64,000 bases of DNA from Sulfurospirillaceae bacterium (GTDB lineage Bacteria; Campylobacterota; Campylobacteria; Campylobacterales; Sulfurospirillaceae), in contig JAQUGO010000002.1 in the NCBI GenBank assembly GCA_028684065.1, forward strand, positions 310,001 through 374,000. Direction: 5' to 3'. Every line of letters starts with the position of its first letter. The stretch's first letter is position 1. Positions 35,602 to 45,589 of this stretch are shown here, one piece after another. The notes beneath the pieces were generated by a model. The model saw only the letters and a program-made list of their open reading frames with translations, ran no database searches and was not told the origin of the DNA. The position numbers and the translations under genes were made by a program.

Positions 35602-36992
35602 AGCGTACAGAAAAGTTTTGAGGTCTCCTCATATTTTGGAAAAGTAATGCTAACATCAAGTCCATGAGGCTTTCTATTGGTTAATACAATGGAGCCCTCA
35701 TGTAATTCAACGATTTGCTTAACAATGCTTAGGCCTAGTCCTGTTCCTTGTTTTTGCGTATCAAGTCTGAAAAAACGGTCATAAATCTTATCTAAATACT
35801 TTTGAGGGATACCTGGACCATTGTCCAAAAGACGCATAATAATCGTCTCGTTTTCTTCTTTAATGCAGAGGGTTATCGTATTAGCTTTTATAGTATTTTC
35901 ATTTCTCGCATATTTTTGAGCATTATCAATAAGATTGCATAAAAGACTTTCAATAATCACAGCACTACCGTTAATCCAATAACTCTCTTCCGCTTCAAAG
36001 GCTATATCAAATCCATTTTGATAGAGTACCGGCGCTTTTTGCATCGCTATTTTTTTACATAACTCGGTTAAGTTAAAAGGTTTAAACTGGATACGATCAA
36101 AGGCATCGGGATTTGTATGCGCATGTAAGAGTAATTGTTCTATTGTATGAACCATTGTGTTGATATTTTCAAGATAGAATGGTTTTTGTTTTTCATCAAT
36201 TGACTCATCCATCTCTATATACATCTTGAGTTCCGCCAGTGGTGTTCTAAGTTGATGAGAAACATCTTGGTTAAAGTGTTCTACATGTAAAAAACTTTTT
36301 TTGAGTTTTGTAAAGAGTTGATTAATACTTTGTACGAGCGAAATAACCTCTATGGGGATTTTATTTTCTGAGATTGGCGTTAAATCATGTACATCACGTT
36401 TTTTGATAGAGTTTTGAAGGGCTTTAAGAGGCTCGAACCCCTTACTAATCGCAATGAGAGTGAAAGCGAGTGTACTCACAATAAAAGAAATAGTAATCAT
36501 TGTAATAATGAAGTATAGCTTATAAAGAATAGCATTTCTATCTTCTAGGGTTTCGGCAATCGTAATTATAACCGTAAAAGACTGCTTATTCCGCATCATC
36601 GTATACGATGTTTGAAATGCTCTGATTTTTTGATTTAAAAACTGTGCATCGTAAAATATTTGTTGCTTATTGTTCTTTAATGGTTTGGGAATATTTTTAA
36701 ACCCAAACAATAAATTTCCGGAAGTATCTTCGATACTATAAAAAATACTACTATCGCCTAATGAAGTTTGTAAGTCAATACCAAGATGTTGATTTTTGAA
36801 TTTTATGTGTGAATTTGCGATATAAAGACGGTCGATGATGCTGCTACTTTCATGCACAAGCGTGTCATCAAAATAGCGATTAATCTCACGATTAACAAAG
36901 AGATAAACAGTAATAATAACCAGAAGAGTAATGCCTAAAAAAGAGTAACTAAGCCATCCTAACAAACGTTTTTTTATAGAGATTTGATGCAT
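35583..36992 (-). CDS. Sensor histidine kinase (TctE/QseC-like)
   Basis: DVSHQLRTPLAELKMY H-box, NAQKYA N-box, DNGPGIP, GTGLGLSIV. Confidence 0.92.
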   Translation of the reverse strand: MHQISIKKRLLGWLSYSFLGITLLVIITVYLFVNREINRYFDDTLVHESSSIIDRLYIANSHIKFKNQHLGIDLQTSLGDSSIFYSIEDTSGNLLFGFKNIPKPLKNNKQQIFYDAQFLNQKIRAFQTSYTMMRNKQSFTVIITIAETLEDRNAILYKLYFIITMITISFIVSTLAFTLIAISKGFEPLKALQNSIKKRDVHDLTPISENKIPIEVISLVQSINQLFTKLKKSFLHVEHFNQDVSHQLRTPLAELKMYIEMDESIDEKQKPFYLENINTMVHTIEQLLLHAHTNPDAFDRIQFKPFNLTELCKKIAMQKAPVLYQNGFDIAFEAEESYWINGSAVIIESLLCNLIDNAQKYARNENTIKANTITLCIKEENETIIMRLLDNGPGIPQKYLDKIYDRFFRLDTQKQGTGLGLSIVKQIVELHEGSIVLTNRKPHGLDVSITFPKYEETSKLFCTLHFSNK

Positions 36993-36999
36993 TACGTCT

Positions 37000-37662
37000 C
37001 TATTTTGTATGGATCATATAGCCAAGACCCGGAAACGTTTTAATATCAACATGCAACCCTAATTTTTTGCGAAGCCTTGAGATATAAGTTTCTATTGCAT
37101 GAGAGCTAAACCCATCATCAAAATTGCCTATATGATCGGCTATATTTTCTTTGCTAATAACAATATTTTCCTGTGATACAAGATATTCAAAAACTGCCAA
37201 TTCTCGTTTACTCAGTAAAATACGCTCATTGCCAAGACTTAATTCTCTTGTTGTTGTGTTAAAAACGAGCTCTCCTAATTGAATAGTGGCTTGCCCTTTT
37301 TGCTGCGAACGCCGAAGCAATGCACGTACCCGAACCACGACTTCTGCAAGATCAAAAGGTTTGGATATATAATCATCCGCTCCCATATCAAATCCAAGTA
37401 TTCTTTGGTCTAGTTTGTGTCGCGCAGAGATAATAATAACAGGAAGATTGGTATTGTTTTTGCGAACTTCTTTAAGAATATCAATACCGTCCATCCCCGG
37501 TAGTCCTAAATCCAAAAGAAGTAAATCATACGCTTGATAATCTAAAACATTAGCACCATCAGTACCATCGTGTAAAATATCAACAGCATAGCCTTCTTTT
37601 GTGAGTATTTTCTTAAGCCCAGAAGCCAGACGGACATTATCCTCAAGAATTAAAATTCTCAT
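37000..37662 (-). CDS. OmpR/TctD-family response regulator
   Basis: MRILILEDNVRLASGLKKIL receiver, LLLDLGLPGMDG, winged-helix C-terminus. Confidence 0.93.
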   Translation of the reverse strand: MRILILEDNVRLASGLKKILTKEGYAVDILHDGTDGANVLDYQAYDLLLLDLGLPGMDGIDILKEVRKNNTNLPVIIISARHKLDQRILGFDMGADDYISKPFDLAEVVVRVRALLRRSQQKGQATIQLGELVFNTTTRELSLGNERILLSKRELAVFEYLVSQENIVISKENIADHIGNFDDGFSSHAIETYISRLRKKLGLHVDIKTFPGLGYMIHTK

Positions 37663-37813
37663 ACTTACCCTTTTAAATCATAGAGCTACATGTTAATATT
37701 TTACTTCATTTCCCTTGAAAAAGCCATTATAGTACATATGCAAGAAAACTCTGTGTTCGCCTTTGAATTAAAGTTTAGCTGTGATTTCTATGTTTGAATT
37801 CGATTACCTCCGC

Positions 37814-38872
37814 TTATTGTTTAAACCAATGTCTAGTGTTATTAGCAATGTTTACTAGGGTGAGCATAACAGGTACTTCCACAAGGACACCTACCACCGT
37901 TACAAGTGTTGCACCTGATTGCAAACCAAAAAGCGTAATAGCTACCGCAACAGCCAGTTCAAAAAAGTTACTCGCACCAATCATGCCAGCAGGTGCGGCA
38001 ATCGCATGAGGGAGCTTCCATGCACGTGCCCAACCATACGTTATGTAAAAAATAAAAAAAGTTTGAATGGTCAATGGAATTGCAATCAATACTACATGTA
38101 AAGGATTGTTTAGAATAACATCGCCCTGAAACGTAAAGATAATAATAAGCGTCAGTAAAAGCCCTATAATGGTCGTGTTGTCAAATTGTTTAATAAACAC
38201 CTCTTCAAAATATCGAAGACCTTTGCGCTTAATAATATAGCGTCTAGAGATATACCCACTCAACAAGGGGATAACAACAAACAACACAACCGATAAAAAC
38301 AAAGTGTCATACGGCACAAAGACATTGCTCACACCCAATAAATAAGCAACGATAGGTGTAAAAGCAATGAGCAAGATAAGGTCATTAACGGCTACTTGCA
38401 CTAAGGTATAAGCAGGATCACCTTTAGTAAGATGGCTCCATACAAAAACCATCGCCGTACAAGGAGCTGCCCCCAATAAAATAGCACCTGCTAAGTATTC
38501 ATTGGCAAGATTCTCCGTGAAAAAACCAGCAAAAAGAACTTTAAAAAAGAAAGCAGCGATGAGATACATGGTAAACGGTTTAATCAACCAATTCACAGTA
38601 CATGTAATGCACAGCCCTTTGGGTTTTTTGCCTGCATCCAAGATACTAGCGAAGTCAATTTTGAGCATCATCGGGTAAATCATAAGCCAAATGAGAATGG
38701 CAATAGGAATGGAGATGTTCGCGTATTCAAACCGACTTAAGGTCTGAGGAATTGAGGGAATAAACTGACCAATAGCTACACCTGTCACTATACACAACAC
38801 CACCCACACCGTAAGGTAGCGTGCAAAAAAGCCCATATCCGCAACGAAATTAGTAGATTGATTTTCCATCAT
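37814..38872 (-). CDS. ACR3-family arsenite efflux transporter
   Basis: GAAPCTAMVFVWSHL, FAxxF-type TM signature, ~10 TM. Confidence 0.92.
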   Translation of the reverse strand: MMENQSTNFVADMGFFARYLTVWVVLCIVTGVAIGQFIPSIPQTLSRFEYANISIPIAILIWLMIYPMMLKIDFASILDAGKKPKGLCITCTVNWLIKPFTMYLIAAFFFKVLFAGFFTENLANEYLAGAILLGAAPCTAMVFVWSHLTKGDPAYTLVQVAVNDLILLIAFTPIVAYLLGVSNVFVPYDTLFLSVVLFVVIPLLSGYISRRYIIKRKGLRYFEEVFIKQFDNTTIIGLLLTLIIIFTFQGDVILNNPLHVVLIAIPLTIQTFFIFYITYGWARAWKLPHAIAAPAGMIGASNFFELAVAVAITLFGLQSGATLVTVVGVLVEVPVMLTLVNIANNTRHWFKQ

Positions 38873-38884
38873 AACCTCCTACAT

Positions 38885-38900
38885 ATCAACATATGTTGAT
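38885..38900. promoter_or_regulatory. Putative ArsR-type operator, perfect 16-bp palindrome
   Basis: ATCAACATATGTTGAT located 12 bp upstream of the ACR3 start codon. Confidence 0.6.
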
Positions 38901-39216
38901 TGAAATTACCCGTCGTTAAAACAACCATATGACTTAATCTAACCCGATTAAACTAGCATCTTTCGTGCAAAGCTACTTTGTCTCAAATATATTATCGCAA
39001 TATTGTACATCAAGTTCGCAACATGAAAGTAGCATAACCTAAATTTATTTGTCTCGTGTATCAAATGAAGAAGAAATGAACGAGGAAGAGAAGGCGTTGA
39101 AGCCAAATATTTAACTTTTTTCATATTGGAGACTGATAAATATCTTTACATGTAAGCCACTTAAAACATCGAAAGCTTGACATGTAAAGCGTTATAAAAT
39201 ACTACTTTTCCCTATT

Positions 39217-39657
39217 TTAAAGAGTTTTTAGCTTGGCTAACTGTGTATTAAAGAAGTTTCCAAGGAGCTCTTTTTCGTCTTGGTTTAGCTTTGCTTCTTT
39301 GTGTATCATTGTATAGCTTGGTATGGGCATCAAACCATTGCTCACCAGTTGTTGTGCGCGTTTGAGTCTGGTGGTTTTGAGTTTAGTATCAATCGTTTCC
39401 CATTGCGAAAAATTAAGAGCTATTCTTCCTTCTTTGACATGGTCAGCAATAACCCATGAGGCAGGGGCAATATTTTGAGTCCAAGGATATTTTGTCTCAT
39501 CGGAGTGGCAATCATAACATGCTTTTTTAAGAACACTCATCACCTTTTCATCAGCATGTAATGCCATCTTTTCATCAACGGCTCGATTCGTAAAATCTGG
39601 TCGTATAAATTGCATCAGCACAAAAATCCCTAATAACCCAAAAACTATTTTTTTCAT
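39217..39657 (-). CDS. Haem-binding domain-containing cytochrome-like protein
   Basis: CYDCHSDETKYPWTQNIAPASW..HVKEGR..LNFSQW; CxxCH haem motif; N-terminal signal/anchor. Confidence 0.85.
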   Translation of the reverse strand: MKKIVFGLLGIFVLMQFIRPDFTNRAVDEKMALHADEKVMSVLKKACYDCHSDETKYPWTQNIAPASWVIADHVKEGRIALNFSQWETIDTKLKTTRLKRAQQLVSNGLMPIPSYTMIHKEAKLNQDEKELLGNFFNTQLAKLKTL

Positions 39658-39741
39658 CCAATATCTCCTTTAGTAAAAGCCGTCATGGTAACAACACTTT
39701 TTAAACAAATACATAATGAGCCATGACGCAATTCAATACGC

Positions 39742-41805
39742 TTAGAGATTAACCACTTCCACTTTTATCGACTTAAAGGCTGCGGTTAAAATGAGTTCAT
39801 CACATCTATCGCCAAAGAGTGCATTTATTTTTGATGTGGCATGGTGGAAGGTACAGAAAAGTGTTTTGGGTTGAACCTTATCGGTAAACTTGACTAACAG
39901 TGGTGCACTTTGCCCAAACTCTGTTTTGAGGATGACTTTTTCACTGCTAAAATCTGCTGCATCATTTTCATTGACAAGTAATACTGTTTCATCATAGCGT
40001 TTATGTAGCTTTTCACTGCGACTGGTTTGGGAAGCGTTGTTGTACTGTGCGAGTGTTCTGCCTGTCGTAAGATGGTAGCCCGTTAGTTTTTTTTCACATA
40101 TTTCTTCGATCATGCCACGAAGTTGATATTGATGGTAATGAAACTCTCCATAACCATCGTCCGTTCGAAAATCGAGTTGATGCAAAATCGGTGTGTCTTC
40201 GGTGTGTACTGGCCATTGTAGACCTCGGACACGATGTCTTTCTAGTCTATTGTAGCTTGCACCTGAAAAACGACGGTAGGCTACTTCTCGCACTTCATCC
40301 CAAATCTGTTTGGAGTTAGCATAAGCATAGTTTCCTCCGAGCTTTGTGTCTAAAAGTTGTATTACCTCCCAATCATCCGGCAAATCCGTTTGTACCAAAG
40401 GTTGAGAAAGATGAAGTCTACGCATTGCATTAACATACACACCTGTTTTTTCATAAGCTGATTTAACTCCGATAACGATGTCTGCTCGGCTAGCAATTTC
40501 CGTCATAAAAAGCTCTTGCACCATAATCAACTCAACATTATCCAATGCACGGTTGACTTTGTTGCTATTGGGATGGATATGCGTTAAATCTTCGCCCATA
40601 TTGATGACGGCTTTGATGCGACCTTCCAACATGGCATCAACCAATTGCGGTGTCATCAGCCCTATCTCTTTAGGGGTTTGATAATCAGGGTCATAATAAG
40701 GAAGCATTCCCATATCGCATGCACCCTGAACATTGTTTTGTCCACGAAGAGGCATCAATCCAGCCCCTTGTTTTCCGATATTCCCCGTCATTAATGCTAA
40801 ATGTGTTATTGCCATCACCGCGTAAGAACCATCGACGTGTTCTGTGATACCCAATCCCCAAAATATCATCGACTTTTTCAGCGCATATTCTCGCGCTACT
40901 TTGGGGAGAAGTTTACTAAGGTATTCATAACCCTCGATGCTCTCAAAATATTTTGGATTGGCATACGGGTCATTTAAAATTTTCTCTTTAAATTCAGCGA
41001 ACCCCTTGGTTCTATCTTCTAAAAAATGTTCATTGTAAAGCTCTTCCGTGATAATAACAAAAGCGAGCATATTTAAGATAAGCAGATTGGCTTCATGAGG
41101 AATGATACCTTTGTATTTGGCAAAGCGGTGCAGGGTGATTTCACGCACATCAAAAACGGCTAAATTATCGTGTTTACCCGCAACATCGACGATGCGATTG
41201 GAAATAATGGGATGTGCTTCTGTGGTATTGGAACCAATAACAATCATAAATTCGGTATTGTAAATATCATTGTAAGGGTTGGTTGCCGCACCTTCACCGA
41301 TAGTAGCACGCATGCCTTTGAGGCTTGGGGAATGACAAACTCTCGCGCAATTATCAACATGGGGTGAATTTAGCGTATGACGGGTAAATTTTTGAAGCAG
41401 ATAGGAACTTTCACATGAAGTCCTCGCACCACCAATGGCACAAACACTTTTTTGTCCATATGTGGTTTGGATTTCTGCCAACTTCATCGCTGCTGCTGTG
41501 GTTGCCGCATCCAATGTGGTTTCAAACCACGTCTCATCCAACTCTTTGACATGTAAAGCTATTGCTTCCTTGATTGAAGGATTTTTGTCTAAAAAACTTT
41601 TTTTAATGCGTGGAATTCTAAGCCGATCAGGTGCATCTACAAAATCAAAACCATATTTGCCTTTGACACACAGTTTTCCTTCAGAAACAACTCCTTCTGG
41701 GTGCGCAAAGATACTGAGAATTTTATTGTTTTGAACATTGGCGGCGATATCACAACCCACCCCGCAGTAAGTGCAAACGCTATCAACTATCCTTATATTT
41801 TCCAT
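39742..41805 (-). CDS. Molybdopterin oxidoreductase, formate dehydrogenase H-like alpha subunit (Cys form)
   Basis: CTYCGVGC 4Fe-4S motif, HVDNCARVCHSPS with Cys at the Mo ligand position, GQNNVQGACDMG. Confidence 0.88.
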   Translation of the reverse strand: MENIRIVDSVCTYCGVGCDIAANVQNNKILSIFAHPEGVVSEGKLCVKGKYGFDFVDAPDRLRIPRIKKSFLDKNPSIKEAIALHVKELDETWFETTLDAATTAAAMKLAEIQTTYGQKSVCAIGGARTSCESSYLLQKFTRHTLNSPHVDNCARVCHSPSLKGMRATIGEGAATNPYNDIYNTEFMIVIGSNTTEAHPIISNRIVDVAGKHDNLAVFDVREITLHRFAKYKGIIPHEANLLILNMLAFVIITEELYNEHFLEDRTKGFAEFKEKILNDPYANPKYFESIEGYEYLSKLLPKVAREYALKKSMIFWGLGITEHVDGSYAVMAITHLALMTGNIGKQGAGLMPLRGQNNVQGACDMGMLPYYDPDYQTPKEIGLMTPQLVDAMLEGRIKAVINMGEDLTHIHPNSNKVNRALDNVELIMVQELFMTEIASRADIVIGVKSAYEKTGVYVNAMRRLHLSQPLVQTDLPDDWEVIQLLDTKLGGNYAYANSKQIWDEVREVAYRRFSGASYNRLERHRVRGLQWPVHTEDTPILHQLDFRTDDGYGEFHYHQYQLRGMIEEICEKKLTGYHLTTGRTLAQYNNASQTSRSEKLHKRYDETVLLVNENDAADFSSEKVILKTEFGQSAPLLVKFTDKVQPKTLFCTFHHATSKINALFGDRCDELILTAAFKSIKVEVVNL

Positions 41806-41904
41806 CTCGCCCCATCCTTATTTGCGCATTATCAATAAGGTATTATATAAAAGTTAGACTTTTTTTTAACTATTTTGCGCTATAACTTCGTAAAAGGAGT
41901 TTTC

Positions 41905-42468
41905 ATGATACTTTACATTCACGGATTTGGTTCAAGTGGAGAGGCTAGCAAGGCGAAAGCTTTGCGTTATTTTTGTCATCAAAAACAGATTCGTTTTATC
42001 GCTCCTTCCCTTCCGAGTATTCCTGATTTAGCGATTAAAACACTCAGTGAGCTCATTGAATCATATCAAGAAAATGAACCCGTTTCTTTGATTGGCTCTT
42101 CTTTAGGTGGCTATTATGCGCTCTATCTTAGCGATAAATACAATCTTAAAGCTGCCCTTATCAATCCTGCGGTTAATGCGCCTGAAACACTGCATCAAGC
42201 TCTTGGGCATGGGATTAATTATTATGATAACTCAAGTTATGAATGGAATGAATCCCATCTTGACATGTTGGTCAATTACGAAATTGAAGAGCCCGAAGAA
42301 GAAACTATTTTACTGTTACTTCAAAAAGGGGATGAGGTGTTGGATTATGAAGAGGCGTGTGATGCCTTACCCAATGCTCAAACCATTTTAGAAGAGGGTG
42401 GTAATCATAGTTTTGAAGGCATTGAGCGTCATTTTGAAACAATCGTAGCCTTTTTAAATGCAGAATAA
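41905..42468 (+). CDS. YqiA/YcfP-type alpha/beta hydrolase (esterase)
   Basis: MILYIHGFGSSGEASKAKAL, LIGSSLGGYYALYL nucleophile elbow. Confidence 0.85.
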   Translation: MILYIHGFGSSGEASKAKALRYFCHQKQIRFIAPSLPSIPDLAIKTLSELIESYQENEPVSLIGSSLGGYYALYLSDKYNLKAALINPAVNAPETLHQALGHGINYYDNSSYEWNESHLDMLVNYEIEEPEEETILLLLQKGDEVLDYEEACDALPNAQTILEEGGNHSFEGIERHFETIVAFLNAE

Positions 42469-42493
42469 AAAGCTTCACATGTAAAGCTTTTTA
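42466..42493. terminator. Bidirectional rho-independent terminator
   Basis: TAAAAAGCTT-cacatgta-AAGCTTTTTA. Confidence 0.8.
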
Positions 42494-42494
42494 T

Positions 42495-42767
42495 TTAGTT
42501 AAAAAAATCACCATGTGTTGTCTCATTCTTAAGTTTTTTCAGTGCCCCAGCAAGCAATGTTTCATAGCGTTTTTCGTCGATATGTAAGGCTTCCATACTG
42601 AGCGTTTTTTCTACGCCCAAAACCGAAGCATTGAGCACTTCAAGCTCTTTTTTGGTAAAGCGTTTTTTAAGAAGCATCGCTAATTCTTCATCGCTTTTAG
42701 TCGGTACACGTTTATCGCCTAGAACGTGCTCGATAATTTTACGGGCTTCTATCTCTTTTAACTTCAT
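42495..42767 (-). CDS. Hypothetical protein (90 aa)
   Basis: ORF MKLKEIEARKIIEHVLGDKRVPTKSDEELAMLLKKRF...; family not recognised. Confidence 0.7.
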   Translation of the reverse strand: MKLKEIEARKIIEHVLGDKRVPTKSDEELAMLLKKRFTKKELEVLNASVLGVEKTLSMEALHIDEKRYETLLAGALKKLKNETTHGDFFN

Positions 42768-42822
42768 TGTTTTCCTTTAGCCATTTTACTTTTTTTTGCG
42801 CCATTGTAGCATAGAACAAAAA

Positions 42823-43728
42823 TCATTGTGTTTTGCGTGCTTTTTTGCGCATGATGTGAATATTATTTAAAAGCTTAACCGCCCAAAGCGTTAAGACTGT
42901 ACCAAAAACAATAAAGAGATCGACTTTTTCACCTAAGAAAATGGCACTGAGAATAATCGCCGAAAACGGTACCAAAAAGACGAACGAACTCACCTCGGCA
43001 GCGCCTAATTTTTCAATACCTAAGAAAAAAATGGTATTGGCAAAGGTAGAGGCTGCGAGAGAAATCAACAGCGTATTGAGCCAAAAAATGCCATCGAATG
43101 AACCAAACGGTATCGCGCTCACATCGACAAAGAAAAGCCAATCAAAGACAACGGACATAATGTACATGTAAAAGGTAAACACGATAGGCGAAATCTTGGT
43201 TGATTTGGAGCTAACAATCGTCAAGACTGCCCACAAAATAGCTGCCAATAAAAAATAGAGGTTGTGAATCACTAAAATGTGTGCCAAATCAAACGTCCAA
43301 ATATGCAGCATCGTCAAAACACCTACTGCACCTAAACCTAGTGCAAACAGGTCTTTGGTGCTGACTTTTTTGGTGCCCAGTAACACTAAAAAAATAAACG
43401 TTAAAATAGGAATCATTGTCGTCACCATCGCACCACCCAAAGAGGCCGTACCAAACTTTGTTCCAAGGTAATAATATTTGTTGTAAAAAATCAACGCTAA
43501 GGCTGCCAATACGACCAAACCAAAGCTTTTAAGGTCGATTTTGAACGAATGCTTCAACCCAATAATGATAGGAACCATCGTCATTGCTGTAATGCCAAAA
43601 CGCAAGAAAATCATCTCAAAAGCGCTGACATAATGTCCTAAAATTTTCACATTGACCCACGAGCCGCCCCATGCAACCATCGCAAGAAACAGTAAAAAAA
43701 AGAAAATATTTTTCTGCGTCATGTTCAC
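42823..43728 (-). CDS. DMT-superfamily EamA transporter (copy 1)
   Basis: MVAWGGSWVNVKILGHYVSAFEMIFLRF; ~10 TM. Confidence 0.9.
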   Translation of the reverse strand: MNMTQKNIFFFLLFLAMVAWGGSWVNVKILGHYVSAFEMIFLRFGITAMTMVPIIIGLKHSFKIDLKSFGLVVLAALALIFYNKYYYLGTKFGTASLGGAMVTTMIPILTFIFLVLLGTKKVSTKDLFALGLGAVGVLTMLHIWTFDLAHILVIHNLYFLLAAILWAVLTIVSSKSTKISPIVFTFYMYIMSVVFDWLFFVDVSAIPFGSFDGIFWLNTLLISLAASTFANTIFFLGIEKLGAAEVSSFVFLVPFSAIILSAIFLGEKVDLFIVFGTVLTLWAVKLLNNIHIMRKKARKTQ

Positions 43729-43806
43729 TCCTTGGCGCGCATTCTACTCTTTTTGACTTTATTTATATAGAATAAAATTGCTTTCTTCTAACTGTACTTA
43801 GAAGTG

Positions 43807-44700
43807 TTAGGAATGTGCTTTTTTTTGCATGATTTTGATATTATTGAGCATCTTAACGGAAACTAGCGTTAGAATCGTTCCTATCACGATAGAAATACTA
43901 ATCGTTTCACCTAGAAAAATAGCACTTAGGATAATGGCTGAAAAAGGTACTAGGAACATAAAAGAACTCACCTCTGCCGCACCTAGTTTTTCAATCCCTA
44001 AAAAGAAAATAGTATTGGCAAAAGCGGTTGAGAGAATAGACATACTCAGCATATTGAGCCAAAAAGATTGGTCATACGTGTGCGATATTAAAACCCCTGT
44101 GTTGATAGAAAAAATCCACACACAAACAACCATCACGACGTACATATAAAAAGTGAAAATAATCGGCGAAACCTTCGTAGCTTTAGAGCTGATAATCGTC
44201 ATAAACGCCCATAAAACAGAGGCTACAAGGAAATAAAAATTTTGTATTACAAAGATATGCTCAACATCCAAACTCCAAACATGCAACATCGTTAAAACTC
44301 CAATAGCCCCCAATGTAAGAGCAAAGGCGTCTTTCTTGCTTATCTTTTTTGACTGCAAAATAGCCATTAAAATAAAGGTATTAATTGGAATAAGCGTGGT
44401 CACCATCGCGCCACCTAGCGATGCCGTACCAAATTTTGTGCCTAAAAAATAGTAGTTCATATACGCTATCATCACCAAAGCCGACATCACAGCCAAGCCA
44501 AAGCTTTTCGCATCAATCCTAAACGATTTTTTGAGCACCATAATCATAGGTACCATCGCCACAACAGTGATGAAAAAGCGTATAAACATCATCTCATAGG
44601 CGTTGATATAGTTACTGATGATTTTGACATTGACCCATGAGCCACCCCACGCAATCATCGAGATAAAAAGTAAAAAGAAAAATAGATTTTTATTTGCCAT
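43807..44700 (-). CDS. DMT-superfamily EamA transporter (copy 2, paralogue)
   Basis: MIAWGGSWVNVKIISNYINAYEMMFIRF; closely related to adjacent copy. Confidence 0.9.
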   Translation of the reverse strand: MANKNLFFFLLFISMIAWGGSWVNVKIISNYINAYEMMFIRFFITVVAMVPMIMVLKKSFRIDAKSFGLAVMSALVMIAYMNYYFLGTKFGTASLGGAMVTTLIPINTFILMAILQSKKISKKDAFALTLGAIGVLTMLHVWSLDVEHIFVIQNFYFLVASVLWAFMTIISSKATKVSPIIFTFYMYVVMVVCVWIFSINTGVLISHTYDQSFWLNMLSMSILSTAFANTIFFLGIEKLGAAEVSSFMFLVPFSAIILSAIFLGETISISIVIGTILTLVSVKMLNNIKIMQKKAHS

Positions 44701-44736
44701 GCAAGCTCCTTGCGTAGAAGTTTACTGCTTTTTGCC

Positions 44737-45546
44737 TCATGAATATAGAATAAAATTGCTTTTTTGAAGCAGTGTTTTAGGAGAATAGCCATAAATCTTG
44801 CGAAAATTACGGATAAAATGCGACTGGTCACTAAAACCCGCTTGCAGTGCGGCATGAGCAAGAGAAGAACCTTCAAGCACTAAAGATTTGGCTTTATAGA
44901 TACGCTCTGAGAGAATGTATTGATGCGGTGTGATGCCCATATGGTCTTTAAAAAGTCTCACAAAATGGTACTTACTTAGCATCGCTGTGGTGGAGAGTTC
45001 ATCGAGTAAAATCTCATTTTCAAGATTTTCGTGAATGTACTCAACTACCATTGAGATGCTCTTTTTAGCCTTACATGTAAAGGGATACGCAACGGTTCTG
45101 TGCGCGTGATGTGTAATGAGATAAGAAAGTGCTTCCATCAGTTTAATCTCCGAGCTCATCGCATCTTCTTTGGCATAAACACTGTGAAAAAAACGGCGCA
45201 ACAGCCCATAAAGGCTCATATCTTCGATGATATGTTTTTCAAAAATTATCATCTTGGACTCACCATACATCTGCTCGTATAAATTGCTTAGAAGCTGGGT
45301 AGTCGGATAAAAATTGGTGTATTGCCAGGCGTGAGAATCGCCATAATGCACTTCACCTGGGTTGATAATTCGTGTGGCGTACTGATACGCACGGCTTGTT
45401 TTATGCCCATGAACGGAGGATTCAAACATTCCATCATGCGTGAGTCCAATGGTATAGGTATCGTGAAAATGGCTCGTAAAGACACCGTTTGAACTGGCAA
45501 TATTCTCAAAAATGGTGTCATGTAAAAGGGAAGGTTTCATGGGCAT
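44737..45546 (-). CDS. AraC-family transcriptional regulator
   Basis: N-terminal cupin-like domain and C-terminal double HTH (LSKYHFVRLFKDHMGITPHQYIL, GFSDQSHFIRNFRKIYGYSP). Confidence 0.93.
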   Translation of the reverse strand: MPMKPSLLHDTIFENIASSNGVFTSHFHDTYTIGLTHDGMFESSVHGHKTSRAYQYATRIINPGEVHYGDSHAWQYTNFYPTTQLLSNLYEQMYGESKMIIFEKHIIEDMSLYGLLRRFFHSVYAKEDAMSSEIKLMEALSYLITHHAHRTVAYPFTCKAKKSISMVVEYIHENLENEILLDELSTTAMLSKYHFVRLFKDHMGITPHQYILSERIYKAKSLVLEGSSLAHAALQAGFSDQSHFIRNFRKIYGYSPKTLLQKSNFILYS

Positions 45547-45589
45547 ATTATAACCAAATACGCACCCTTAAAATAGAACAAAATTGCGC

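Noticed and set aside
41300-41400. Selenocysteine-containing formate dehydrogenase
   Set aside because: The Mo-ligand codon encodes Cys, with no in-frame TGA, so no recoding is needed.
43829-44149. 106-aa + strand ORF opposite the EamA gene
   Set aside because: Antisense shadow of a clearly coding membrane transporter; a similar shadow over the paralogue (42941-43171) reflects gene duplication only.
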